A program made the position numbers and the translations under genes. Source: Schizophyllum amplum (lineage: Eukaryota; Basidiomycota; Agaricomycetes; Agaricales; Schizophyllaceae). Taken from it: a DNA stretch of 64,000 bases. The notes beneath the pieces were generated by a model. The model was not told the origin of the DNA. It saw only the letters and a program-made list of their open reading frames with translations, and did not search any database. The stretch covers positions 2,728,001 through 2,792,000 of the forward strand of contig VDMD01000001.1 in assembly GCA_007026445.1 (NCBI GenBank). The letters are read 5' to 3'. Below are positions 10,801 to 18,289 of the stretch, piece by piece (position 1 is the stretch's first letter; each line of letters starts with the position of its first letter).

Positions 10801-12403
10801 GCCGGTGACGGTGCGCGAGGCGTTGGGCAGGGCGGACGCGGAGAAGTGGGAGAAGGCCATCGGCGAGGAGCTAACGCAGATCGGCAAGCTCAAGACCTTC
10901 GACGTCGTACCAGTGCCGAAGGACGCGAACGTGATCAAGGTCCTTTTCGTCTTCAAGCTCAAGCGCAACGAGCTGGGGAACGTGGTGCGATACCGCGCGA
11001 GGCTGGTCGCCCGTGGTTTCGCCATGATTCACGGCGTCGACTACCACGACACCTATGCCCCAGTCGTACGTCAGGCCACTCTGCGAATTGTTTTCACAGT
11101 TGCAGGGAAGCGGAAGGCGGTCGTCCACCAAGGCGACATCAGGAACGCCTACCTGAACGCCGACATCGACACCGACGTCTACATCGAGCTCCCGGACATG
11201 TGGGAGAAGTACTACCCCATTCCGGCGCACCTGAAGGGCCAGCGCGTATGCGGGAAGCTGCGGAAGGGCCTGTACGGGACGCGTCAGGCTGGACGAGGAT
11301 GGTATAAGAAGTTGCGCGAGACGATGCTCACGCTAGGCTTCACGGTCAGCTCGGCTGACGAGGCGCTGTTCTACGCCATCGACGGTGCGGCATACACGGT
11401 CGTGACCGTGGCGACGGACGATTTCGTGATTGTGGCCGACAGCGATGCGCGCGCGAACGAGTTCAAGCGGCGCATCGGTGAGCACTTCGAGTTCGTCGAC
11501 CTCGGGCAGGTCAACTGGCTACTCGGCATGCACGTTACTCGCGACATGGAGGCGTGCACATTCCACCTCGGACAGCAGGCGTACATTGACCAGATGGTCG
11601 AGCGTTTTGGTCAGCAAGACGCGCGATCCGTGGTGACGCCGTTCGAGCCGGGCACCGACCTCAGCTACGAGGCGCCAGGCATGTCGTCGGAGCTGCTGCC
11701 AAAGAAGGAGAAAGGCACGTACCGCGAGCTTGTTGGGTCGCTGATATGGACGTCGACGTGCACTCGGCCGGACATCCAGTTCTACGTCTCGACGCTGTCG
11801 CAGTACTTCGAGGAGCCGCGCACGACGCACCTCAAGTATGCGATTCGAGTCCTTCGCTACCTCAAGGGGACGCGCGACGTCAAGCTCGTACTCGGAGGGA
11901 AGCACGTCAATCCGGTCGGATATGCCGACTCGGACTGGGCCTCGACGCACGCCCACCGGAAGTCGATTTCCGGCTTCGTCTTCTACATCGGCAGGGGGCC
12001 GGTGATCTGGAGGTCGAAGAAGCAGCCTATCGTGACGCTGTCGAGCGGCGAGGCGGAGTACGTCAGCCTGAGCACGGCTGGCAAGGATGTTATTTGGGTG
12101 CAGAAGTTGATGATGGAGCTGGCGAGTTTCTTTGACGACGAGCGCCGACTCTACCCTTCGCAGCCGACGTTGCTGTACACGGACAGCCAGAACGCGATCG
12201 CCTTGACGAAGGATTCGGTGCACCACGAGCGGACGAAGCACATCGACGTGCGCTACCACTGGATCCGGCAGACGGTCGAGAAGGGACATTTCAAGATTCG
12301 CTATTGTGCAACGGACAATAATGTGGCGGACTTGTTTACGAAGGCATTGGGAACGGTGAAGTTTATTCGTTTTCGAGAGATGTTGGGCTTAGATGGTGCT
12401 TGA
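7799..12403 (+). CDS. Copia gag-pol polyprotein
   Basis: An uninterrupted frame of 1534 codons. It contains a UBN2-type capsid region (about residues 120-250), a CCHC zinc knuckle CTNCGKLGHWKRDC (from residue 314), an aspartic protease DTGAS (from 409), a GAG-pre-integrase HHCC finger ending in CVGCLEGK, and an integrase core with Asp612, Asp675 and Glu711. The reverse transcriptase spans about 1030-1300. Its catalytic motif reads ATDDF (Asp1207-Asp1208) where most copia elements have YVDD. RNase H follows, with YADSDWA, SSGEAEY and LYTDSQNA. All domains needed for transposition are present. Translation may begin at 7799 inside the primer-binding site, or at the next in-frame ATG at 7820. There is no separate gag stop, so the Gag:Pol ratio must be set by processing or splicing. 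Confidence 0.96.
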   Translation: MSPDSSNMSIQTVKIDTPLKCKDDGTNWPRYKEVTVQKIKKITGLARHLRGTPKPAHPVYDKDKRQWFKSTDLESDSEEDDSDSSEDEEPAAAGAAATTSPAQVPLPPTPTPLSDAAHEELLDALDTWEQREAQMRDIIYTSVSNATFTEIKGRATAKDVWEALVSKFENVDNVAIRTQLYRQLNAMKCVEGDNVRAHLASMEDLFDRLEQLGMTLGETERIELMKESIPDTYRTIITQMQQTTSALNLMEKRKKKPRLSTLQASDVVAQLQATFDAEEQQKRSDDSVAMAATRMSKGKGKSSSSSKSKKDDKCTNCGKLGHWKRDCWAKGGGKEGEGPKGKGKGKGKGQANAAKSSGVDDSDDEVALITIPQGADDSDVALSITSDFRNNPALLALPATARSKPTLVDTGASSFFSGDLPRFENLVDIPPSLITAADGNTLVATGKGDLIVDMPMGDGEPLTRTRLRKAFYAPKMAFTLISVSKLDRAGCSVKIEGGLCTIALPNSRVIGRIPLVGGLYRVDTHGHSGGYAAAAALPKISITELHNRMGHKNHDVLKRSVMDGHITGINLDMDSKPEFCVGCLEGKAKRKPFAKVGTYEDVKAYGDKAVCDLQGPFPKSIGGKKYAQVYRDLHSREPRPYYIARKSDAFSKHLEYDAFLKLHRGVRHIRVLGTDRGGEFISGEFEQYLAREGTIHHKTVHDSPQSNGIAERGNGYLMEMARAMLKSAGLPDSLWAEAHRHACWLDTRTSTKALPTGKTPFEMATGKPPNMSQVRVWGCKAWVRKEKLKKLDSRVEEVRFIGIDEESKGFRVYYPKQRRVSVERNVYFDDKEARAGAKANGPEGETLHIDPEALDEPANAPRAPPPPPAKAQPDERSLPPDAPPPTPSPQPEPEPVPAPHEVVHEPRRSARNADAPKVDYKEEDLRRRPQHVAQAVETQEVVIGDGDNFIDEVEKFACIAAPIRDVPEEEVDIGGSEFDSSWDQLVEKLGLKAGVKEMEVEPVTVREALGRADAEKWEKAIGEELTQIGKLKTFDVVPVPKDANVIKVLFVFKLKRNELGNVVRYRARLVARGFAMIHGVDYHDTYAPVVRQATLRIVFTVAGKRKAVVHQGDIRNAYLNADIDTDVYIELPDMWEKYYPIPAHLKGQRVCGKLRKGLYGTRQAGRGWYKKLRETMLTLGFTVSSADEALFYAIDGAAYTVVTVATDDFVIVADSDARANEFKRRIGEHFEFVDLGQVNWLLGMHVTRDMEACTFHLGQQAYIDQMVERFGQQDARSVVTPFEPGTDLSYEAPGMSSELLPKKEKGTYRELVGSLIWTSTCTRPDIQFYVSTLSQYFEEPRTTHLKYAIRVLRYLKGTRDVKLVLGGKHVNPVGYADSDWASTHAHRKSISGFVFYIGRGPVIWRSKKQPIVTLSSGEAEYVSLSTAGKDVIWVQKLMMELASFFDDERRLYPSQPTLLYTDSQNAIALTKDSVHHERTKHIDVRYHWIRQTVEKGHFKIRYCATDNNVADLFTKALGTVKFIRFREMLGLDGA

Positions 12404-12406
12404 GCT

Positions 12407-12415
12407 GAGGGGGAG
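12407..12415 (+). promoter_or_regulatory. Polypurine tract of the copia element
   Basis: GAGGGGGAG abuts the 3' LTR, four bases after the polyprotein stop codon. This is the expected plus-strand primer site in reverse transcription. Confidence 0.85.
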
Positions 12416-12592
12416 TGTTAGAATATATTCATCTCTGCGCACATATGCGCCCATAGGTTTCCTTTTACGGACTTATCTCCGATAGATACTTCGATCGTCT
12501 CGACGACGCGCCTCAGCTTTTACCTTCATCGCTGAGGCTCACACGCGACTTGTATAGGTCCCTCGGAATCTCCTCGCTCGTACCTCTTGTCA
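12416..12592 (+). repeat. 3' LTR of the copia element
   Basis: 177 bp, identical to the 5' LTR at 7618-7794. It is followed by the CTTCT target duplication and the continuation of the minisatellite. Confidence 0.95.
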
Positions 12593-12675
12593 CTTCTTTC
12601 CCGAACGCGCATACCACGCACTTCCCGCGCACACCACGCACTTCTTTCCTGGACGCGCATACCACGCACTTCTTT
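12593..12675 (+). repeat. Minisatellite in the RT-gene intron, right part
   Basis: Three further units of the ACGCGCATACCACGCACTTC-type minisatellite, one of them shortened (CCCGCGCACACCACGCACTT), continuing the array interrupted at 7617. From about 12680 to 12715 a short run of ATCACATCATCAC repeats follows. A pyrimidine-rich stretch and GCCAG, the proposed 3' splice site, end at 12745. Confidence 0.8.
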
Positions 12676-14007
12676 ATGACGCAACTCATCACATCGTCAC
12701 ATCATCACATCATCACACGGCGCCTTTTCACCTTATCGCCGCCAGGTCGCAAACGCAAAGGACGGCACACGCGGATGCCCTTTCGATTTGTCGGCTTTCC
12801 ACCGGACCGTACCAATCAGCCCGGACCACAAGCCCTACCTCGCATTCCACCTAGGCGACGACTATTACTTCCCCCACACCAATTCGTTCGGCATGTCGCC
12901 CGCAAGCAGTCACGCCGGCCAAATCGGGGAGCCGATCCGACGACGCTTCGAACATGAAGGCCTCGACCCGACATTCCGCTACGAGGACGACCTGCACGCC
13001 TGCATCACCCCGACGCCGGACGGCATGTTCGAGAAGGACGGCTACCGCTACACATTCGACCCCGACGATTCGATCAGTGCGCTCTCCCGCGTTGCCGACC
13101 TGAACTTGCCAATGCAGTTCAAGAAGTGCGGCACGGAGTTCTCGATCGTGGTCCCATACATCGGCTTCGCCTGGGACTACGGACCGGTGCGCCGGTGCAG
13201 CTTGCTCGAGGCGAAACGCATCAAGTTCATCTCGCGCATCGAATCGCTGCTCGCGCGCATACGCGCGAATTCGTGCTTATCGCTCAAGGACCTGGAGAAG
13301 ATCCACGGCACCCTCCTACACGCATCCTTCGTATACCAGGACGGCTCCTCACACTTGCCACCCATTGTCGCGGCTATGTATGGCTTCCTCGGCAACTACG
13401 ATACTATGCGACGCGCCTCAAACTCACTGCGTAAGACTTTCGAATGGTGGCTCACCCGGCTTCGCACCGACTCTCCATTCCGCATACTATACCCTATTCG
13501 CGCGCAGCAGGATCTCGGCCTTTACGTCGACGCTTCCACCAGCTGGGGTGTGGGCATTTTGATCGGTGATCAATGGTACGCCTTCGAACTCGGTGACATG
13601 TGGAAATCCCCGGAGAAGCGCGGTCACGGCATATGCTGGCTCGAGGCAGTCGCACTCGAGCTCCTCTTCTACTTTCTTGGCGCGCGCGGACTCTGCAACT
13701 GCCGTCTGCTCATTCATTCAGACAACTACGGTGCTATAGGCGCCCTACGGAAGGGCCGGAGCAGGAACGAGGCGATTAACCTCTGCGCGCGACGCTCTTC
13801 GGAGTACCTGGCGCGGCACCTGATCGTCGCGGACATCATTTACGTGGCGTCCGCCGAGAACCCGGCAGACCAGATTTCACGTGGGATCCTCGGATCACCG
13901 AAGAAGCGCTTGACGCGCGACTTCACTCTGCCCCGCGAAATCGACCGCTTCCTCAAAGATGGGCGACCTCGCGTACTTGGACTTCCTGCACCTGCCCCTC
14001 CCGCGCC

Positions 14008-17000
14008 TTGACGCTCGCATTTCCGAGTCGTTTCCTTCTCCTCCCAGGTAGGTGTCGTTTTATGCGACGCAGGCGTCCACTAATGTTTTACAGCTCTTCT
14101 TCCTCATCGTCATGCACTAGCTCGTTAAACAAATCCCCGTCGCCCCGCCTTTCCCTCAACATCATTCCCCTTCCTTATTATGGCCTTCCCCTTCCTTCCA
14201 TTCCTTCCATAGTCCCAGCACGCTCCTCTTTACCTTTAGCTACTGCACATACACCTACACCAGCGCCTCCCACGCCCCACTGCACACCACCGATCCACAC
14301 CCCGGCACTTCCCGCTGCACCCGCGGCTACATTCACCTCGCCGGCGACCTCCCCGCCAGTTCTGCACTGGGCGGGTCTCCTCACGACGCCCGAAGAACGT
14401 CTCGCCGGTGTCCGCAACTGGGTCAACGCCGCATTTCCCACCATCCGCCCTCGTCACTCCGCCCTCTCGCGCCGCCTTCACCCGAGCCCCTTTCGCCCTC
14501 ACTGCGCCGCGCAAGACCGCCTGACGCTCTGGACGTCACACCACGCGGAGGCGTTGCAAACGCGCATGGACGAGTACCTGCCGCTGATGCTACAAGCACA
14601 GGCGGTCAGGCAGGTGATCGCCGGCTACGAGCCCGGCACGCGCGAGGGCTACGGCTCCGGCCTCGTCAACTTCCACGTGATGTGTGACGAGGTCGGCATC
14701 GACGAGGCGACACGCATGCCCGCGCCGCCCGTGCTCCTTGCGGCGTTCGTCGCGCAGTACACCGGCACCTTTACCGACTCGACGGTCAAGAACTACCTCG
14801 CCGGCCTCGAGGCGTGGCACCACATCAACCAAGCGGAATGGCACGGCAATGAACGGCTCGTACGCCTCGCCATGCGCGCTGTCACCAAAGCCAGTGTCGC
14901 CCTCAAGCGTCCACCTCGCCCGCCTGTCCTCCTCGCTCACCTCCACGCCCTTCGCGACTCCCTCATACTCGAGTCACCCCGTGACGCCGCCGTCTTCGCG
15001 CTCGCGCTCGCCGCCTTCTGGGGATGCCGCCGCCTCGGGGAGCTCGTACCCGAGGCCGCGAAGAAATACGACCCGAAGCGCCATCTCCCGCGCGGCGCAA
15101 ACGTCGTCCTTACGACATTCAGAGGCCTGGAGGCCATGTCATTCCATCTGCCATGGACGAAGACGACGGGCGCGGCGGGTGGCACCCTCATCCTCACACA
15201 AGCGCCCGACGACCCGCTCTGCCCGCTCGCAGCGTTCCACAACCATACGCGGCGGTCCCCGGGCATCGCCGGGGACCAATCATTCTTCGCATACATTCAT
15301 TCCGATGGCAACGCGCGCTTGCTCATCAAGGGCGACGTCGTGAACGCCATAAATGGTTCGCATTCTTTCTTTATAGCTTTCTTTGTCTCACCTTCCGACT
15401 TTCCTAGCGGCGGCGGCACACATGTGCCTCGAGATTATTCTTGGTAGTGCTGCCGAAGTTCGGTTCGGTTCGGTTCTCGCCCTTTTTTGCCGAACCCGAA
15501 CCCGAACCCTTTGGCTGAGGCCGAACCTGAACCCGAACCTGGACCGAACCTCCCCGAACAGGTTCGGGGAGGTTCGGTTCGGGTTCGAACCAGGTTCGAA
15601 CAGGTTCGAGCAGCGTCACTTTTGTATTGGACTCTGTGCGAGGATGTTCGCCTGCGCAATGCCATATCTTAAGGCTCGTAGTAGGCTCAAATCATGTATA
15701 TTCTGTACTCCTATTACATGGTTTATAGGGGTGTACACAAGTGTGCGAGATGATGCGTAAAAACGTGTAGATACACCGCGGGCGCGGCACGCGTTGGCGA
15801 CGCGCGTACACCAACATGTAGGCGAACACATGGGTACAGGAGGTGAGGGGGAGGTGGAGGACAGCAAGCAGCGAGCCCGGGAAGGGGCTTACTGTGATGG
15901 AAAGGCATCGCGCGGCAGGCATGCAGTGCAGGAGCCAGCGCGGCGCTGACAAAGGTGGCGCCGGAACAGCGAGCAACGCGTCTGTGCCGCAGCACATCAA
16001 CACCCTGCTCGCCAGTGGGCTGGTCCGGGCGGGGGGACCGCCGCTCGCAGCATGGCACTGGTGCCTGCCTGCACCCGGTGCCAATCACACCACCGGTGGG
16101 CCGCCCTTGCAGAAGGGGCAAGGGCGGTGCGTACGCTCCGCCCGTACGTGCCCACACCATCACCAATACCACGGAGAGCAGCTAGTACACACAGCAGAAC
16201 CGCGCCGCGAAGTCCCGGGGCGATGAGTCCTCGAGCGGCTGAGTTCATGTTGCGCAAGGTGCTAGTGCTCGGCATGGATGGGAGGGGGTGTGAATTGGCC
16301 CGACGAGGCGAGACGTACCAGATGCGCAGGACGCGCATCCGGCGACGCGCTCGTCGTTGAGCATTGGCTCCAGCGAGGCACCCGTTGTCGCGGTGCGGTG
16401 ACGTTCGGCGCGAGCGCGTGACGCCCTTGCAAGCTTCATCACTGCAGGCTGAACTAGAAAAGTTTCTCAGTTAGAGATATCGCGTAGGGCGCGGGGACGC
16501 ACCTGCCGCGCGTCCGTGCACGCGCTCGCACTTCTATCAGCAATAGCGCTGGCTTGTTGCTTGCCAAGCGCCTCGTTTCCTTCGTTCTAGAGACGCGCGG
16601 TGTCGAGATTGGAGGAAGGGGGACTGGAGGGGGTAGCGGCGTGATCGGGGCGGTCGTGGTTGAGAGTCAAGCGGTGTCGATGGCAAATAAGTGGCGACGC
16701 GACGTTGATCGTAGCGACTCGGACCGCACGGCCGAACTTCGCCGCCAACGTGGCCCGAGCGCGAATTTGGACGCGTTTGAGGGTGTTTTGGACCGTTGAC
16801 CTTCGTATTTCGAGAAGAAAATATGCTGCTTCAGATGAGGTTCACAAGGTTCGGTTCGGGTTCGAACAGGTTCGGGGGAGCCCCCTCAGCAGCGAACCCG
16901 AACCCGAACCTGCTAGGGCAAGGCCGAACCTGAACCCGAACCTGGACCGAACCCGAGGTTCGGTTCGGCCGGTTCGGGTTCGAACCGAGGTTCAGAACCG

Positions 17001-17247
17001 AACTTCGGCAGCACTAATTCTTGGGCATAGCCTCCGCATTGGTGGGAGCCTCGAGTACCTCCTCGAAGGTGTCAAGATCGAGTTCATCATGCAGCTGGGA
17101 GGCTGGACTTCAACCTGTTTCCTTATATATTGGCGTCGTCTTTATTTAATCGTTCCCGCGGGAATCATCACCGCGCGCGTGCGCGCTCAAGTCGAAGATT
17201 TCGAGCGTTGCCATCCTATTGATACTTCGGATGTTTTCTTTTCGTAA
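14008..17247 (+). pseudogene. Tyrosine recombinase ORF3, interrupted by hAT copy 2
   Basis: The frame overlaps the end of the RT ORF and runs through a Ser/Pro-rich N-terminus, a SAM-like N-terminal domain (near GYGSGLVNFHVMCDEVG), and the first catalytic Arg in FWGCRRLGEL. A 52 nt intron (15356-15407, GTTCGC...CCTAG, phase 1) removes stop codons and restores the frame. After the hAT element and one copy of its target duplication, the frame resumes at 17025 with the second catalytic box GHSLRIGG (H..R), then LGGWTS and the presumed nucleophile Tyr in IYWRR. It ends with TAA at 17247. The R...HxxR...W...Y set is the tyrosine recombinase signature. In YR retrotransposons this enzyme integrates the circular cDNA in place of a DDE integrase. 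The hAT insertion separates the HxxR and Tyr from the rest, so this copy is inactive. Confidence 0.85.
15445..17016 (+). mobile_element. Non-autonomous hAT-type element, copy 2
   Basis: 1572 bp with the same 22 bp terminal inverted repeats, subterminal GGTTCGGG/CCCGAACC arrays and internal sequence as copy 1. It is flanked by a different 8 bp duplication, ATTCTTGG (15437-15444 and 17017-17024), which proves an independent insertion. All internal ORFs have the same lengths and predicted peptides as in copy 1. It interrupts the tyrosine recombinase just before the catalytic HxxR box. There is no transposase gene inside. Confidence 0.92.
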
Positions 17248-17364
17248 CTTAGTGGCCCTTCTTATTCCGTTAACCTTCAATGTATTGTATTGTTCTTCCC
17301 AACTTGGGTTCGGTTTGACGTTCGACAAAATAAAGTACGATGGCCTTCACGCAGCTCAGTTTGG

Positions 17365-17804
17365 GGCCGAAGGCCTCTGCCACCATCGGCCTCGCACGGC
17401 TTCGCCTTGGAGCTGCGCTCTGGCTTGGGCTGCTTCGGCCTTGGCCGATGGCGGCATTTGCCTGTCGGTCAGACCGGAGTCCCCTCGCAGTGTACTGTCG
17501 GCGACGTCCGGCCGCCCGCGCGGGACCTGTGAATATCAACATGTCACGTGATGGTTGATATTCCCCCCGCGGTGCTGGTCGGGCTTCGCCCGACATGGCA
17601 AACCCCGGATTCGCTGAATCCGGGTTTCCTTTCTTTCATGCTCATATATCGTCCTCTATTGACATTCCGTACTATATACATGGACGTGCTATACGCGCGG
17701 GCGGCACCGCCGCCTGCGCTCCTGGGATGACGGCGCGTGGCTGATCTATGATCAGCCGCGTGCCTTGCCTCTTCTCCTCTTCCCCTGGCAGACCAGAGTC
17801 TGCC
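17365..17804 (+). repeat. Array of short hairpins at the 3' end of the YR retrotransposon
   Basis: At least nine inverted repeats with short loops follow one another in 440 bp. They are GGCC/GGCC at 17365-17375; CCATCGGCC/GGCCGATGG at 17383 and 17443, enclosing CGGCC.TT.GGCCG; CGGT/ACCG at 17466; GAATATCAAC/GTTGATATTC at 17531-17563 around a TCACGTGA core; GTCGGGC.TTC.GCCCGAC at 17578-17594; CCCGGATTC.GCT.GAATCCGGG at 17604-17624; GCGGC.ACC.GCCGC at 17701-17713; GGCTGATC.TAT.GATCAGCC at 17739-17757; and GGCAGAC.CAGA.GTCTGCC at 17787-17804. Several have 3-4 base loops. This is non-coding. The function is unknown; recombinase sites, RNA structure or terminal-repeat remnants are possible. Confidence 0.75.
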
Positions 17805-18232
17805 CGGAGCCCTTAGCTTGCCTATCCGAAGAGCAAATGAAGGGCCCACTGCTTGTCGGCTACCACCGAAGAACCACGTGGTCGGCTGTTGCCCTTCCCG
17901 CTGCTTTGTTCAACTTCTTGCTTCCATTCTCGTCGAACCCCATAGCAGCTTCCTTGCACTATATTTCCTGCTGTCCAGCGCGCTAGAGAGCATTTCTGAC
18001 TCAATTTGCTATTCTTGACTCTACAGCAAAAGCTACGCCAAGATGAGCATCTTTCGCCTCGTCCCTCGAGCTCCTTCACATTAGCGGGTCCAATGTATTT
18101 CGCGGGATTCCTACTGACGTCGACAGGATACGGAAGACACAGCCAACATCGATATCGGGCCCGCTGAGTCTGAATATGATCTTCTTCACCCACAAATCGA
18201 TTCGTTAGGCGCCGTACACACGGGGTTTTGCG

Positions 18233-18240
18233 TATATAAA
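18233..18240 (+). promoter_or_regulatory. TATA box of the first BCS1-like gene
   Basis: TATATAAA lies 50 bases before the ATG at 18290, a usual spacing for a short 5' leader. The stretch 17811-18232 has no other gene that I can support. Confidence 0.6.
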
Positions 18241-18289
18241 CCCTTCAGCCCCAATGATCTGACTACAGTCGTGCCCTCGATAGAACGAC

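Larger units (their letters stand above)
7618..12592 (+). mobile_element. Complete Ty1/copia LTR retrotransposon
   Basis: A 4975 bp element with 177 bp LTRs (TGTTAG...TTGTCA) that look identical base for base, a 5 bp target duplication CTTCT, a primer-binding site directly after the 5' LTR, a polypurine tract directly before the 3' LTR, and one uninterrupted gag-pol ORF. The domain order protease, integrase, RT, RNase H assigns it to the copia superfamily. Identical LTRs and an intact ORF mean a recent insertion that may still be mobile. It sits in the same orientation as the host YR retrotransposon, inside a minisatellite. Confidence 0.97.
4468..14011 (+). pseudogene. Reverse transcriptase/RNase H ORF2, split by hAT and copia insertions
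   Basis: The frame is open from 4468, overlapping gag, but the true start is unknown. It reaches 5380, is cut by the hAT element and its duplicated CAATCGTA, and resumes at 6961. It continues to 7409 (a Trp codon) and again from 12746, in phase, to 14011. The N-terminal part (from 7008) has the RT fingers region with RYRICQNFSKGDK-like residues. Exon 2 has motif A (FDLSAFHRTVPI), motif C (RYEDDLH) and an RNase H domain (YVDAS, ICWLEAVALE, IHSDNYGAI, SAENPADQISRG). This combination is typical of YR retrotransposons. The 7410-12745 gap starts with GT and ends with AG and is read as an intron that swelled by minisatellite growth and the copia insertion. A simple insertion flanked by GGTC cannot be excluded. 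The hAT insertion breaks the frame, so this copy should not make full-length RT. Confidence 0.8.
3020..17810 (+). mobile_element. Tyrosine-recombinase retrotransposon (Ngaro/DIRS-like), interrupted by three insertions
   Basis: Three plus-strand ORFs in the order gag-like, reverse transcriptase/RNase H, tyrosine recombinase, with no DDE integrase, define the YR-retrotransposon class. If the two hAT elements (each with one target duplication) and the intron-like segment holding the copia element are set aside, the RT and recombinase frames run on without a stop. The insertions are therefore young relative to the host element. Ngaro elements normally have split direct repeats at the ends. I could not recognise these by eye, so both outer boundaries are estimates. 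The region from 17248 to 17810 has an AATAAA at 17329 and many hairpins and is probably the non-coding 3' end. A methyltransferase-like domain, typical of true DIRS1 elements, was not seen, which favours Ngaro. Confidence 0.8.

Noticed and set aside
10197..12289. Long minus-strand ORFs (up to 256 codons) within the copia element
   Set aside because: Antisense shadows of the GC-rich gag-pol frame without domains of their own.
7478..12675. CRISPR-like array
   Set aside because: The regularly repeated 27 bp units are contiguous tandem copies without unique spacers. This is a eukaryotic minisatellite.
3020..17810. Classification of the host retrotransposon as gypsy or copia
   Set aside because: There is no aspartic protease or DDE integrase. 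The last ORF has the R...HxxR...Y motifs of a tyrosine recombinase.
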